The notes under the pieces were generated by a model. It worked only from the letters and a program-made list of their open reading frames with translations, was not told the DNA's origin and ran no database searches. From Streptomyces sp. SID12501 (GTDB taxonomy: Bacteria > Actinomycetota > Actinomycetes > Streptomycetales > Streptomycetaceae): 64,000 nt of DNA. The stretch is taken from positions 1 through 64,000 of the forward strand of contig NZ_JAAGLU010000013.1 of the NCBI RefSeq assembly GCF_010550245.1, read 5' to 3'. Shown one piece after another: positions 16,191 through 24,276 of the stretch; within the stretch, counting starts at the first letter, position 1; each line of letters starts with the position of its first letter. Made by a program: the position numbers and the translations under genes.

Positions 16191-16949
16191 TTAGCGCCCC
16201 GCCTCCTTCGACACCAGCGCCACCGCCTCGTCCACGTCGTCCGTGACGTGGAACAGCATCAGGTCCTTCTCCGACGCCTTGCCCTGGGCGATCAGCGTGT
16301 TCTTCAGCCAGTCGATCAGGCCGCCCCAGTACTCACTGCCGAAGAGGACGATCGGGAAACGCGTGACCTTCTGCGTCTGGACCAGGGTCAGCGCCTCGAA
16401 GAGTTCGTCCAGGGTGCCGAGGCCCCCGGGCAGGACCACGAAGCCCTGCGCGTACTTCACGAACATCATCTTCCGGACGAAGAAGTAACGGAAGTTCAGG
16501 CCGATGTCGACGTAGGCGTTGAGCCCCTGCTCGAAGGGGAGCTCGATACCCAGCCCCACCGAGACGCCCTTCGCCTCGCACGCGCCCTTGTTCGCCGCCT
16601 CCATCGCCCCCGGGCCGCCGCCCGTGATCACCGCGAACCCGGCCTCCACCAGGCCCCGGCCGAGGCGGACGCCCGCCTCGTACTCCGGTGAGTCCGCCTT
16701 CGTCCGCGCCGAGCCGAACACGCTGATCGCGGGCGGGAGTTCGGCCAGTGTGCCGAAGCCCTCGATGAACTCCGACTGGATGCGCAGCACCCGCCAGGGG
16801 TCCGTGTGGACCCAGTCGGAGGGGCCGCCCGCGTCGAGGAGACGCTGGTCGGTGGTGCTCGCCTGAACCTGCCCACGCCTGCGCAGCACCGGTCCGAGCC
16901 GCTGCTCCTCCGGTGGCTGCTTCCTGTCCTCGGGGTTGCCGTTGCTCAT
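16191..16949 (-). CDS. LOG-family (TIGR00730) nucleotide phosphoribohydrolase-like protein
   Basis: 252-residue Rossmann-fold protein of the LOG (lysine-decarboxylase-like) family. Motifs: ISVFGSARTKADSPEY, VITGGGPGAMEAANKGA at about 120-136, and the signature PGGLGTLDELFEALTLVQT. Family members cleave cytokinin nucleotides or related nucleoside monophosphates; the substrate here is not known. The N-terminal 50 residues are a charged extension. ATG at 16949 is supported by GGAAGGGAG. Same strand as dapE, 114 bases downstream of it. Confidence 0.9.
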   Translation of the reverse strand: MSNGNPEDRKQPPEEQRLGPVLRRRGQVQASTTDQRLLDAGGPSDWVHTDPWRVLRIQSEFIEGFGTLAELPPAISVFGSARTKADSPEYEAGVRLGRGLVEAGFAVITGGGPGAMEAANKGACEAKGVSVGLGIELPFEQGLNAYVDIGLNFRYFFVRKMMFVKYAQGFVVLPGGLGTLDELFEALTLVQTQKVTRFPIVLFGSEYWGGLIDWLKNTLIAQGKASEKDLMLFHVTDDVDEAVALVSKEAGR

Positions 16950-17063
16950 GGCCGCTCCCTTCCTCCACCTACTGTCGATCCACCTCAGCGTAGATCTCCG
17001 CCGGTTACGGACGGGGGACGTGAGCATGTCCGCCGTGAAGCGGCGCCGCGTCCCCCTGCCGGG

Positions 17064-18143
17064 TCATGACGTCAGCCAGGCCCGCAGCCGTTCCTCACCC
17101 GCGAGGATCTTCCCGGTTTCCACCCTTTCGTCCCGCTTGTGTGCCAAGTGCGGGTTCCCCGGGCCGTAGTTGACCGCGGGGATGCCGAGCGCGCTGAAGC
17201 GCGACACGTCCGTCCAGCCGTACTTGGGCTGCGGGGTGCCGCCCACCGCCTCGATGAAGGCAGCCGCCGCGGGGTGGGAGAGACCGGGGAGGGCGGCGCC
17301 GCTGTGGTCGTCGACGACGAACTCGGCCACTCCGCAGTCCGCGAACACCTCCCGTACGTGCGCGAGGGCCTCGGCCTCCGAACGGTCGGGCGCGTAGCGG
17401 AAGTTGACCGTCACCACGCACTCGTCGGGGATGACGTTGCCGGCCACTCCGCCCCCGATACGGACCGCGTTGAGGCCCTCCCGGTACTCCAGTCCGTCGA
17501 TCACCGGGTAACGCGGCTGGTACGAGGCCAACTTGGCCAGGATCGGGGCCGCCGCGTGGATCGCGTTGGAGCCCATCCAGCTGCGCGCCGAGTGGGCCCG
17601 CTCGCCCGTCGTCTTCAGCAGCACCCTCAGCGTGCCCTGGCAGCCGCCCTCGACCTGACCGTCGGACGGCTCCAGCAGGACCGCGAAGTCGCCCTCCAGC
17701 CACTCCGGGTGCGCCTCGGCAACGTGCTTGAGGCCGTTCAGGTCGGCCGCGACCTCTTCCTGGTCGTAGAAGACGAACGTCAGGTCCCTGTTCGGTTCCG
17801 GCACCGTGGCCGCGATCCGCAGCTGGACCGCGACGCCCGACTTCATGTCGCAGGTGCCGCAGCCCCACAGGACCCCGTCGTCGTCCAGCCGCGACGGCAC
17901 GTTGTCGGCGATCGGGACCGTGTCGATGTGGCCGGCCAGGATCACGCGCTGCGCACGGCCCAGGTTCGTCCGGGCGACGACGTTGTTGCCGTACCGCTCG
18001 ACCGTGAGGTGCGGCAGTCCACGCAGGGCCGTCTCGATCTCGTCCGCGAGCGGTTTCTCGCTGCCGCTCTCCGAGGGGAAGTCGACGAGCCACGCGGTCA
18101 GGCGAGCGGCGTCCAACGTGAGGTCAAGCGGGGTATCGGCCAT
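17064..18143 (-). CDS. dapE: Succinyl-diaminopimelate desuccinylase
   Basis: 359-residue M20 metallopeptidase that cleaves N-succinyl-L,L-diaminopimelate in lysine and peptidoglycan synthesis. Metal-site motifs are in order: LAGHIDTVP (His, Asp), GTCDMKSG (bridging Asp), DQEEV (catalytic and ligand Glu), LLEPSD, and a late ligand His in NPHLAHKRDE. The lid/dimer domain is present (GERAHSARSWMGSNAIH). ATG at 18143 gives the usual N-terminus MADTPLDL; the open frame upstream is not supported. It works with the dapC aminotransferase encoded 1.8 kb away. Confidence 0.95.
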   Translation of the reverse strand: MADTPLDLTLDAARLTAWLVDFPSESGSEKPLADEIETALRGLPHLTVERYGNNVVARTNLGRAQRVILAGHIDTVPIADNVPSRLDDDGVLWGCGTCDMKSGVAVQLRIAATVPEPNRDLTFVFYDQEEVAADLNGLKHVAEAHPEWLEGDFAVLLEPSDGQVEGGCQGTLRVLLKTTGERAHSARSWMGSNAIHAAAPILAKLASYQPRYPVIDGLEYREGLNAVRIGGGVAGNVIPDECVVTVNFRYAPDRSEAEALAHVREVFADCGVAEFVVDDHSGAALPGLSHPAAAAFIEAVGGTPQPKYGWTDVSRFSALGIPAVNYGPGNPHLAHKRDERVETGKILAGEERLRAWLTS

Positions 18144-18263
18144 GCCGACGACCCTAACGCGCCCCCTCACCAGGCCGCCGCACACCGTCCCTTCACCCTC
18201 TTCCGACCTGCTTCCTCACCCGACACGCAGGCCGCACTCCCTACTCTCCAGTACCTTGTACGG

Positions 18264-19250
18264 ATGCCGGAGTCGTCCCCCACCCAGACGCGTCGTGGCC
18301 GCCTCCTCCGTCGCGGGGCGTCCTTCCTGGTCCTGCTCGCCGTCGCGGGTTATCTCGCGGTGCAGTACGTCACCGGCGGCACCGGGGATCCGGCCTGCGA
18401 GGTCGCCTCGGCGGGCGGCGACGGAGCCTCGTACGAGTTCACCCCCGAGCAGGCGGTCAACGCGGCGACGATCACCGCGGTCGGTACCGCGCGCGGGCTG
18501 CCCGAACGGGCCGTGGCCATCGCGCTGGCGACCGCCCTCCAGGAGTCGGGGCTGCGCAACATCACCCATGGCGACCGGGACTCGCTGGGCCTGTTCCAGC
18601 AACGGCCCTCGCAGGGCTGGGGCACGGCGAAGGAGATCCAGGACCCGGCCTATGCGGCGGGCGAGTTCTACGACCATCTCGTCAAGGTCTCCGGCTATTC
18701 GCGCCTCCCCCTCACCGTGGCCGCGCAGCGCGTGCAGCGCAGCGGCTATCCGGAGGCGTACGCCAAGCACGAGCAGGACGCCACGCTGCTGGCGGCGGCC
18801 CTGACCGGGCACGCGGCGGCCACCCTGACCTGCGAGGGCCGCCAGGCCGCCACCCCGACCGGCGGCCCGGACGCCGTACGGGCAGCGCTCGTACGGGACT
18901 TCGGCCGCGAGGTGCTCACCGCGGCCGGCGCCACAGTGACCCTCAAGGCCCCAGCCACCCCCACCCCCACCCCCTCGCCCTCCCCCACGGCGACGTCCAC
19001 CGCCCTTCGGACCGTGACGCTTCCCGTGTCCGCGGACACCGACACGGCCGCCGGGACGACGGCTCGTCAGCGCGGCTGGCAGCTGGCGCACTGGGCGGTG
19101 GCCAACGCCTCCGCGCTGCACATCGAGAACGTCTCGTACGCGGGACTCCGCTGGACGGCCGGCAACACCGACAGCGAGTGGCGCCCGGTCGCGACGCCCA
19201 AGGGGACGGCGAAGGGCACGGACGCGGTCCGGATCGTCACCGCCCAGTAG
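18264..19250 (+). CDS. Membrane-anchored extracellular protein with lytic-transglycosylase-like segment
   Basis: 328-residue protein. A basic start (RRGRLLRRG) precedes one membrane helix (FLVLLAVAGYLAVQYV, about 22-38), so the bulk is extracellular. Residues about 60-170 (VNAATITAVGTARGLPERAVAIALATALQESGLRN, GDRDSLGLFQQRPSQGWGT) look like a soluble lytic transglycosylase/lysozyme-like domain with a possible catalytic Glu in ALQESGL. A Thr/Pro/Ser linker follows, then a small C-terminal domain. ATG at 18264 has TACCTT about seven bases upstream, suggesting leaderless mRNA. Divergent from dapE. Enzyme activity is unproven. Confidence 0.8.
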   Translation: MPESSPTQTRRGRLLRRGASFLVLLAVAGYLAVQYVTGGTGDPACEVASAGGDGASYEFTPEQAVNAATITAVGTARGLPERAVAIALATALQESGLRNITHGDRDSLGLFQQRPSQGWGTAKEIQDPAYAAGEFYDHLVKVSGYSRLPLTVAAQRVQRSGYPEAYAKHEQDATLLAAALTGHAAATLTCEGRQAATPTGGPDAVRAALVRDFGREVLTAAGATVTLKAPATPTPTPSPSPTATSTALRTVTLPVSADTDTAAGTTARQRGWQLAHWAVANASALHIENVSYAGLRWTAGNTDSEWRPVATPKGTAKGTDAVRIVTAQ

Positions 19251-19567
19251 TACGGGCAGGAGTACGGGACGTCACTCGGGAGGGTTACTCCTGACGGGTC
19301 CCGGCCGAAGTCCGGGCGGGTTTTCGCCGAGTCACTCCCCCATCCGTGCACTGTCCGTCAAAACCCTTGCGAACAAAGGGCTGCAACCCGTCACAAGGAT
19401 TCACCCGACTTTCGGACCGGGTGGCTTTTGCCCGTTTTTATCCGCAGCCGATAATGCGACGCATTGCCAATTCTTTACATTGGGGCGCCGCAACTTCAGG
19501 GCCCTTCGAGCGGTAGTCACTGCGTCCGAGTCCGGACGATCACAGTCAACCGACACTCAGGAGCATC
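19251..19567. other. Intergenic region, 317 bases
   Basis: No gene is seen. The first part holds an imperfect GC-rich hairpin (around 19300-19322) that may terminate the upstream gene. The second part, relatively AT-rich (TTTTTATCC around 19434, TTCTTTACATTGG around 19471), probably carries the promoter of the secreted protein gene at 19568. Confidence 0.4.
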
Positions 19568-19888
19568 ATGTCCCTCCCCCTGACCCGCCGGATCGCCCGT
19601 GCAGCGCTGCTCGTCGCAGCGGGAGCGGCAGCCGGGGTCGGTGCGGCCGGCGCCGCCAGCGCGGCGCCCGCCGGGCTGCCCGCCACCCCGAACCTCGGCG
19701 CCCTGACCGCCCTGGACACGGCGAGCGCCACGGACGCGGTCACGAAGTCCGTTCCGGCGCCCGGCGCCGACCTCCTCGGCAGCACCACCAAGACAGCCAC
19801 GAAGGGCGGCCTGCCGACGGACGCGCTCCCCACGAAGGGCCTGCCGGGCGCCGGTCAGCTGCCCCTGGACGGCCTGCCGCTGGGCTGA
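19568..19888 (+). CDS. Small secreted protein, 106 aa
   Basis: Predicted secreted peptide. Residues 1-33 form a signal peptide: RR start, hydrophobic AALLVAAGAAAGVGAAGAASA and an AAP cleavage site. The mature 73 residues are Ala/Thr/Leu/Gly-rich with repeated short motifs (LPTDALPTKGLPGAGQLPLDGLPLG), no cysteine and no known domain. ATG at 19568 is preceded by CAGGAG. It ends before a strong hairpin shared with convergent dapC. Function unknown; short, low-complexity exported proteins of this sort are common in Streptomyces. Confidence 0.75.
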   Translation: MSLPLTRRIARAALLVAAGAAAGVGAAGAASAAPAGLPATPNLGALTALDTASATDAVTKSVPAPGADLLGSTTKTATKGGLPTDALPTKGLPGAGQLPLDGLPLG

Positions 19889-19914
19889 CCCGAGCAGCGG
19901 TGACCAGGTGATGG

Positions 19915-19949
19915 CGGAGGGGCCCGGGGATCTTCCCCGGGCCCCTCCG
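19915..19949. terminator. Bidirectional hairpin terminator
   Basis: Perfect 16-bp arms, 19915-19930 and 19934-19949, with a 3-base loop, between the secreted protein gene and convergent dapC. Confidence 0.9.
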
Positions 19950-19976
19950 TCGTACGGCTGTCGGTGTGCGGGGCGG

Positions 19977-21092
19977 CTACAGGCGGGCGACCGCCGCCGC
20001 CACCCGCTCGTCCGTCGCCGTCAGGGCCACGCGGACGAACGTCTCGCCCGCCGTGCCGTAGAAGTCGCCCGGCGCCACCAGGATGCCCAGGCCGGCGAGG
20101 TGGGCGACGGTGTCCCAGCAGGACTCGTCCCGGGTGGCCCACAGATAGAGGCTGGCCTCGCTGTGCTCGATACGGAAGCCGTGCCGCACCAGGGCCTCGC
20201 GCAGGGCCGTACGACGGGCCAGGTACCGTTCGCGCTGCTCGCGCACGTGCGTGTCGTCGCCGAGCGCGGCCACGACCGCCGCCTGGGTGGGCGCCGACGT
20301 CATCATGCCGCCGTGCTTGCGGATCTGCAGGAGCGGGCCGAGGACCTCCGGGTCACCGGCGAGGAAGGCGGCGCGGTAGCCGGCGAGGTTGGAGCGCTTG
20401 GAGAGGGAGTGGACGGACACGATCCCCTCGTACGAGCCGCCGCACACGTCCGGGTGGAGTACGGAGACCGGGTCGGCCTCCCAGCCCAGCTCGATGTAGC
20501 ACTCGTCGGAGAAGATCAGCACACCGTGCTCACGGGCCCAGGCGACCGTCCGCGTCAGCTCCTCCTTGCTCAGCACCCGGCCCGTGGGGTTCGAGGGCGA
20601 GTTGAGCCAGAGCAGCTTCAGGTTCGTCGGGTCCAGCTCGGTCCCCGCGGCGCCAGACGCAAATGTCTCAGCGTCGTAGACCTCGTACTCGGCGCGGGCC
20701 AGGCGGGCGCCGACCTCGTACGTCGGGTAGGCGAGGCGCGGGTAGGCGACCCGGTCGCCGGGGCCGAGGCCCAGCTGCGTGGGGAGCCAGGCGACCAGTT
20801 CCTTGGAGCCGACGATCGGCAGGACGTGCCGGTGGGTGATGTCCCGGGCGCCGAGTCGCCGTTCGACCCAGGCGGTGAGCGCGTCACGCAGTTCCGGTGT
20901 GCCCCAGACCGTCGGATACCCCGGCGAGTCGGCCGCGGCGACCAGCGCTTTCTGGATCAGCTCGGGGACCGGGTCGACCGGCGTGCCGACCGACAGGTCG
21001 ACGATGCCGTCCGGGTGCGTGGCGGCCGTCTTCTTGTACGGCTCCAGCTTGTCCCAGGGGAAGGTGGGGAGGCGGTCGGAGACTGCGGACAC
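19977..21092 (-). CDS. dapC: N-succinyldiaminopimelate aminotransferase
   Basis: 371-residue fold-type I PLP aminotransferase for the succinylase branch of lysine/diaminopimelate synthesis. Motifs: GTPVDPVPELI near the N-terminus, YPTVWGTPELRDAL, NSPSNPTGRVL, FSDECYIELGW, and the PLP lysine in VHSLSKRSNLAGYR. GTG at 21092 (VSAVSDRLPTFPWDKLEPY) is chosen as the conserved N-terminus; a GTG at 21125 would add 11 residues. Upstream lies a region rich in GTACGT repeats and then the fdxA terminator, so it likely has its own promoter. Confidence 0.93.
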   Translation of the reverse strand: MSAVSDRLPTFPWDKLEPYKKTAATHPDGIVDLSVGTPVDPVPELIQKALVAAADSPGYPTVWGTPELRDALTAWVERRLGARDITHRHVLPIVGSKELVAWLPTQLGLGPGDRVAYPRLAYPTYEVGARLARAEYEVYDAETFASGAAGTELDPTNLKLLWLNSPSNPTGRVLSKEELTRTVAWAREHGVLIFSDECYIELGWEADPVSVLHPDVCGGSYEGIVSVHSLSKRSNLAGYRAAFLAGDPEVLGPLLQIRKHGGMMTSAPTQAAVVAALGDDTHVREQRERYLARRTALREALVRHGFRIEHSEASLYLWATRDESCWDTVAHLAGLGILVAPGDFYGTAGETFVRVALTATDERVAAAVARL

Positions 21093-21162
21093 GGGCTCTG
21101 GCTCACTTTCACGTACGAAGTACACGTACCTGCGTCACGTACACGCGTACGGCGAACGCCTC

Positions 21163-21209
21163 GGTCCCGTACGGCGATCACGATCAGGGTGATCAGGCCG
21201 TACGGGACC
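21163..21209. terminator. Long hairpin between fdxA and dapC
   Basis: Perfect 13-bp arms, 21163-21175 and 21197-21209, with inner GATCAC/GTGATC pairing that extends the stem. It follows fdxA on the minus strand and precedes dapC, so it is probably the fdxA terminator, though a regulatory role is possible. Confidence 0.8.
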
Positions 21210-21237
21210 GGGGCGGCGCAGGCTCTGCGGGCCGCTC

Positions 21238-21564
21238 TCAGCCGGTCTGGTTCTGCGGAGGAAGCGCGGCGATGAAGGGGTGATCGCGTTCGATCAGTCC
21301 CAGCTTGCTGGCGCCACCGGGCGAGCCGAGCTCGTCGAAGTACTCGACGTTCGCCTTGTAGTAGTCCTTCCACTCCTCCGGAGTGTCGTCCTCGTAGAAG
21401 ATCGCCTCGACCGGGCAGACCGGCTCACAGGCTCCGCAGTCGACGCATTCGTCCGGGTGGATGTACAAGGACCGGGAGCCCTCGTAGATGCAGTCGACCG
21501 GGCACTCTTCGATGCACGCCTTGTCCTTGACGTCGACACAAGGCTGCGCGATGACGTAGGTCAC
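21238..21564 (-). CDS. fdxA: Seven-iron ferredoxin (3Fe-4S/4Fe-4S)
   Basis: 108-residue soluble electron carrier. Cys ligands: CVDVKDKACIEECPVDC (3Fe-4S set, with the spacing of seven-iron ferredoxins) and CVDCGACEPVCPVEAI (4Fe-4S set, CxxCxxCxxxCP). The acidic region EDDTPEEWKDYYKANVEYFDELGSPGG is the conserved C-terminal extension. GTG at 21564 is preceded by GGAGGAAC. It is divergent from a GNAT gene and upstream of dapC, an order also seen in mycobacteria (fdxC-dapC, from memory). Confidence 0.95.
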   Translation of the reverse strand: MTYVIAQPCVDVKDKACIEECPVDCIYEGSRSLYIHPDECVDCGACEPVCPVEAIFYEDDTPEEWKDYYKANVEYFDELGSPGGASKLGLIERDHPFIAALPPQNQTG

Positions 21565-21703
21565 GCTGTCGTTCCTCCTCGATAGGGCGCTGGCGAGCCG
21601 TTCAGGCTCCGCCACCTGGCGCGCGGGAGCGCGGCGTCGTCGATGCCCGCACCTAGTATCTCCGTTCCACGGCATGATCCATACAGGAGGGGTGAACTGA
21701 CCT

Positions 21704-22699
21704 GTGGAAATCTCCGCGGCCGGCCGTCTCGAGGTCCGCATCACCGCTGCTGACGTGGGCAAACGTGTCTCTGTTCGACGGCTGAACGAAGAACCTCCCG
21801 GTGGCGAGAGGTTCACCGACACGGTCGGCGTTCTCACATCATGGGACGAAGACGCCGGTGTGCTTCTGATCACACGGCGGAACGGCGAGCGTGTCCGGGT
21901 CGCGGAAGCGTCCCTGGTGGCGGGCAAGGTCGTCCCCGCGGCCCCCGCCCGCCGTCGCGGTCCCGCCGCCTCGTACGAGGAGCTGGCGCGGGTCTCCGCG
22001 CGGTCCTGGCAGCCGGTGGAGAGCGAGCGGCTGGGCGACTGGGAGCTGCGGGCCGCCGCCGGGTTCACCCGGCGGGCCAACTCGGTGCTGCCGGTCGGCG
22101 ACCCCGGCCTCCCGCTCGACGAGGCGCTGACCGTCGTACGGCGCTGGTACGGCGAGCGCGGTCTGCCCGCCTACGTCCAGACCGCCACCGGCGCCGAGGG
22201 CACGCAGGAGCTGCTGTGCGCGCAGCTGGAGGAGCGCGGGTGGACGCGTGAGGTGACGGCCGAGCTGTGGGTCGGAGGGCTGGCGCCCGTCGCCGACCAG
22301 GACACCGTCGGTGTGGTGCTGTCGCGGGAGGCCGATGAGGCGTGGCTCGCGCGGTATCAGCGCAAGGGTGTGAGTGACGTGGCGCTGGCGGTCCTGGGGA
22401 GCGGTCCGTCGGTGTGGTTCGCGACCGTGCCGGGGGGCGCGGGCGAGCCCCCCGCCGCCATCGGGCGGTGTGTCGTGGACGGGCGCTGGGCCGGGTTCGG
22501 CGCCGTCGAGGTGGATCCCGCCCAGCGGCGGCGCGGGCTGGCGACCACTGTCATGGCCGCGTTGGCCGGGCGGGCGCTGGAGGAGGGTGCGTCGGCCGCC
22601 TGGCTCCAGGTGGAGGCCGACAACTCGGGGGCGCGGGCTTTGTACGCCAGGATGGGGTTCGCAGCGCATCACTCCTACCACCACTATCGATCGGTGTGA
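21704..22699 (+). CDS. GNAT-family N-acetyltransferase
   Basis: 331-residue protein. Residues about 1-80 form an N-terminal beta domain (ADVGKRVSVRRL, GVLTSWDEDAGVLLITRRNGERVRV). The C-terminal GNAT domain at about 250-330 carries the acetyl-CoA loop in VDPAQRRRGLATTVMAAL and the closing ALYARMGFAAHHSYHHY. The middle part resembles a degenerate first GNAT copy. GTG at 21704 follows GGAGG by about 13 bases. The next gene begins 17 bases after its stop, so they likely form an operon. Substrate unknown. Confidence 0.88.
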   Translation: MEISAAGRLEVRITAADVGKRVSVRRLNEEPPGGERFTDTVGVLTSWDEDAGVLLITRRNGERVRVAEASLVAGKVVPAAPARRRGPAASYEELARVSARSWQPVESERLGDWELRAAAGFTRRANSVLPVGDPGLPLDEALTVVRRWYGERGLPAYVQTATGAEGTQELLCAQLEERGWTREVTAELWVGGLAPVADQDTVGVVLSREADEAWLARYQRKGVSDVALAVLGSGPSVWFATVPGGAGEPPAAIGRCVVDGRWAGFGAVEVDPAQRRRGLATTVMAALAGRALEEGASAAWLQVEADNSGARALYARMGFAAHHSYHHYRSV

Positions 22700-22716
22700 G
22701 AGGGCACGGGCCTGTT

Positions 22717-23580
22717 ATGCGTTTCCCTCATCCCCCGCCGTATCCCCCGGAGCCCGGACGGTCCGCCGAGTTGCGGCGGCTGTTCGCCGACGAGGCCCGG
22801 TCCGAGCGGCCCGATCTGACGACGCTGTGTCTGCTGATGGGCGCGGTCGCGGACCGGGCGCTCGACGAGGCCGGGATCGACGGCGTGCAGATGGAACTCG
22901 ACCGGCTGGCCGGGCAGTTGCCGTTCCGGCCGGGCGGGCCGCACGCCTGGGCGACGGCCATGCGCGAACTCCTCGGAGAACGCCACGGGTTCGGTGGCAG
23001 CCCCGCCGACTATCAGCGACTGGAGTCCTCGCTGCTGCACGAAGTGCTGGTGCGGCGGCGGGGGTTGCCGATTCTGCTGTCCGTGGTGTGGATGGAGGTC
23101 GCACGCCGGGCGGGGGCGCCGGTGTACGGGGTCGCGTTGCCCGGACACTTCGTCGTGGGGTTCGGGCCGGTCGACGAGCAGGTACTTGCCGATCCCTTCG
23201 ACGGGGGGCGGGTGCTGAGCGGGGGCGACGCGGAGTTGCTGGTGGCCGGGGCCACGGGAGAGGCGCTGGATCCGTCGATGCTGGCGCCCGCGGATCCGCT
23301 GGATGTGGTGTTGCGGGTGCTGAACAACGTCCGGGCGTGGGGGGCGGCGCGGCCGGAGCGGTCGGAAGTGTCCTTGTGGGCGGTGGAGTTGGCGCTGCTG
23401 TTGCCCTCGCATCCGGCTCGGTTGCGGTACGAGCGGGCTCAACTGCTGGTGCGGAGAGGGGAGTTTCTGGCGGGGGCGGCTGAGCTCGAGGGGTATGCGG
23501 AGGTTGTTTCCACGTTTGACGGGCCGTCGGCCGAGCGGATGCGGGGGCAGGCCCGAGCGGCTCGGGCCCGCCTCAACTGA
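22717..23580 (+). CDS. SirB1/transglutaminase-like protein with TPR-type C-terminus
   Basis: 287-residue protein of the SirB1-like (transglutaminase-like_2) family. The core LHEVLVRRRGLPILLSVVWMEVARRAGAPVYGVALPGHFVVGF contains the family's conserved GLP and PGHF segments. The C-terminal part has a TPR-like helical region (RLRYERAQLLVRRGEFLAGAAELEGYAEV). A transglutaminase Cys is not evident, so enzymatic activity is doubtful. ATG at 22717 is chosen where homologous sequence begins. Encoded just after the GNAT gene, and convergent with the response regulator across a dispersed repeat. Confidence 0.85.
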   Translation: MRFPHPPPYPPEPGRSAELRRLFADEARSERPDLTTLCLLMGAVADRALDEAGIDGVQMELDRLAGQLPFRPGGPHAWATAMRELLGERHGFGGSPADYQRLESSLLHEVLVRRRGLPILLSVVWMEVARRAGAPVYGVALPGHFVVGFGPVDEQVLADPFDGGRVLSGGDAELLVAGATGEALDPSMLAPADPLDVVLRVLNNVRAWGAARPERSEVSLWAVELALLLPSHPARLRYERAQLLVRRGEFLAGAAELEGYAEVVSTFDGPSAERMRGQARAARARLN

Positions 23581-23614
23581 GGTTGTGTTTCGGGTGCGGG
23601 TGCGTTGTGGCTTG

Positions 23615-23636
23615 TCGCGCAGTTCCCCGCGCCCCT
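23615..23636. repeat. Dispersed GC-rich intergenic repeat, copy 2
   Basis: Exact copy of the 22-base core at 2307-2328 and 47702-47723; the flanks diverge more (GTGGCTTG on the left). It lies between the convergent genes ending at 23580 and 23659. Confidence 0.75.
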
Positions 23637-23658
23637 AGGGAGTTGCCCCCAGGCCTCC

Positions 23659-24276
23659 CTACAACCAGCCCTTCTCTCTCGCTATCCGCACCGCTTCCGT
23701 TCGGTTCCGGGCCGTCAGTTTCTGGATGGCTGTGGAGAGGTAGTTGCGGACCGTGCCCTGGGAGAGGTGCAGGGTGGTCGCCAGCTCCGCGTTGGTCGCG
23801 CCGTCCGCCGCCGCGCGCAGGACCTCGCGTTCGCGGTCCGTCAGAGGGTTGGCGCCGTCCGCCAGCGCGGCTGCCGCCAGTGTCGGGTCGATGACTCGTT
23901 CCCCGGCCAGTACCTTGCGTACCGCTGCGGCGAGTTGGGCGGCCGGGGCGTCCTTGACGAGGAAGGCGTCGGCGCCGGCCTCCATGGCGGTGCGGAGGTA
24001 GCCGGGGCGGCCGAAGGTGGTGAGGACGACCAGTTTCAGGGACGGGAACTCCTTGTGGAGCTGGGCCGCCGCCTCGATGCCCGTGGCGCCCGGCATCTCG
24101 ATGTCCAGGAGGGCCACGTCCAGGTCGGCGTGGGCCCGGACGGCCGGCAACACCTCGTCGCCGCGAGCCACTTGGACCACGACCTCGATGTCGGGCTCCA
24201 GGCCGAGCAACGCGGCCAGCGCCTCGCGGACCATCGACTGGTCCTCCGCCAACAGGACCTTGATCATGCGGCTCAT
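23659..24276 (-). CDS. NarL/LuxR-family response regulator
   Basis: 205-residue response regulator. The receiver domain has LLAEDQSMVREAL with acidic residues and the phosphoacceptor Asp in VALLDIEMPG at about 58; Thr in VVLTTFGR and Lys in FLVKDA complete the site. A LuxR helix-turn-helix follows (LTDREREVLRAAADGATNAELATTLHLSQGTVRNYLSTAIQKL). Its start overlaps the kinase stop by four bases, so kinase and regulator are co-translated. It most likely controls the ABC transporter genes at the head of this operon, as in DesKR/LiaRS-type systems (inference). Confidence 0.93.
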   Translation of the reverse strand: MSRMIKVLLAEDQSMVREALAALLGLEPDIEVVVQVARGDEVLPAVRAHADLDVALLDIEMPGATGIEAAAQLHKEFPSLKLVVLTTFGRPGYLRTAMEAGADAFLVKDAPAAQLAAAVRKVLAGERVIDPTLAAAALADGANPLTDREREVLRAAADGATNAELATTLHLSQGTVRNYLSTAIQKLTARNRTEAVRIAREKGWL

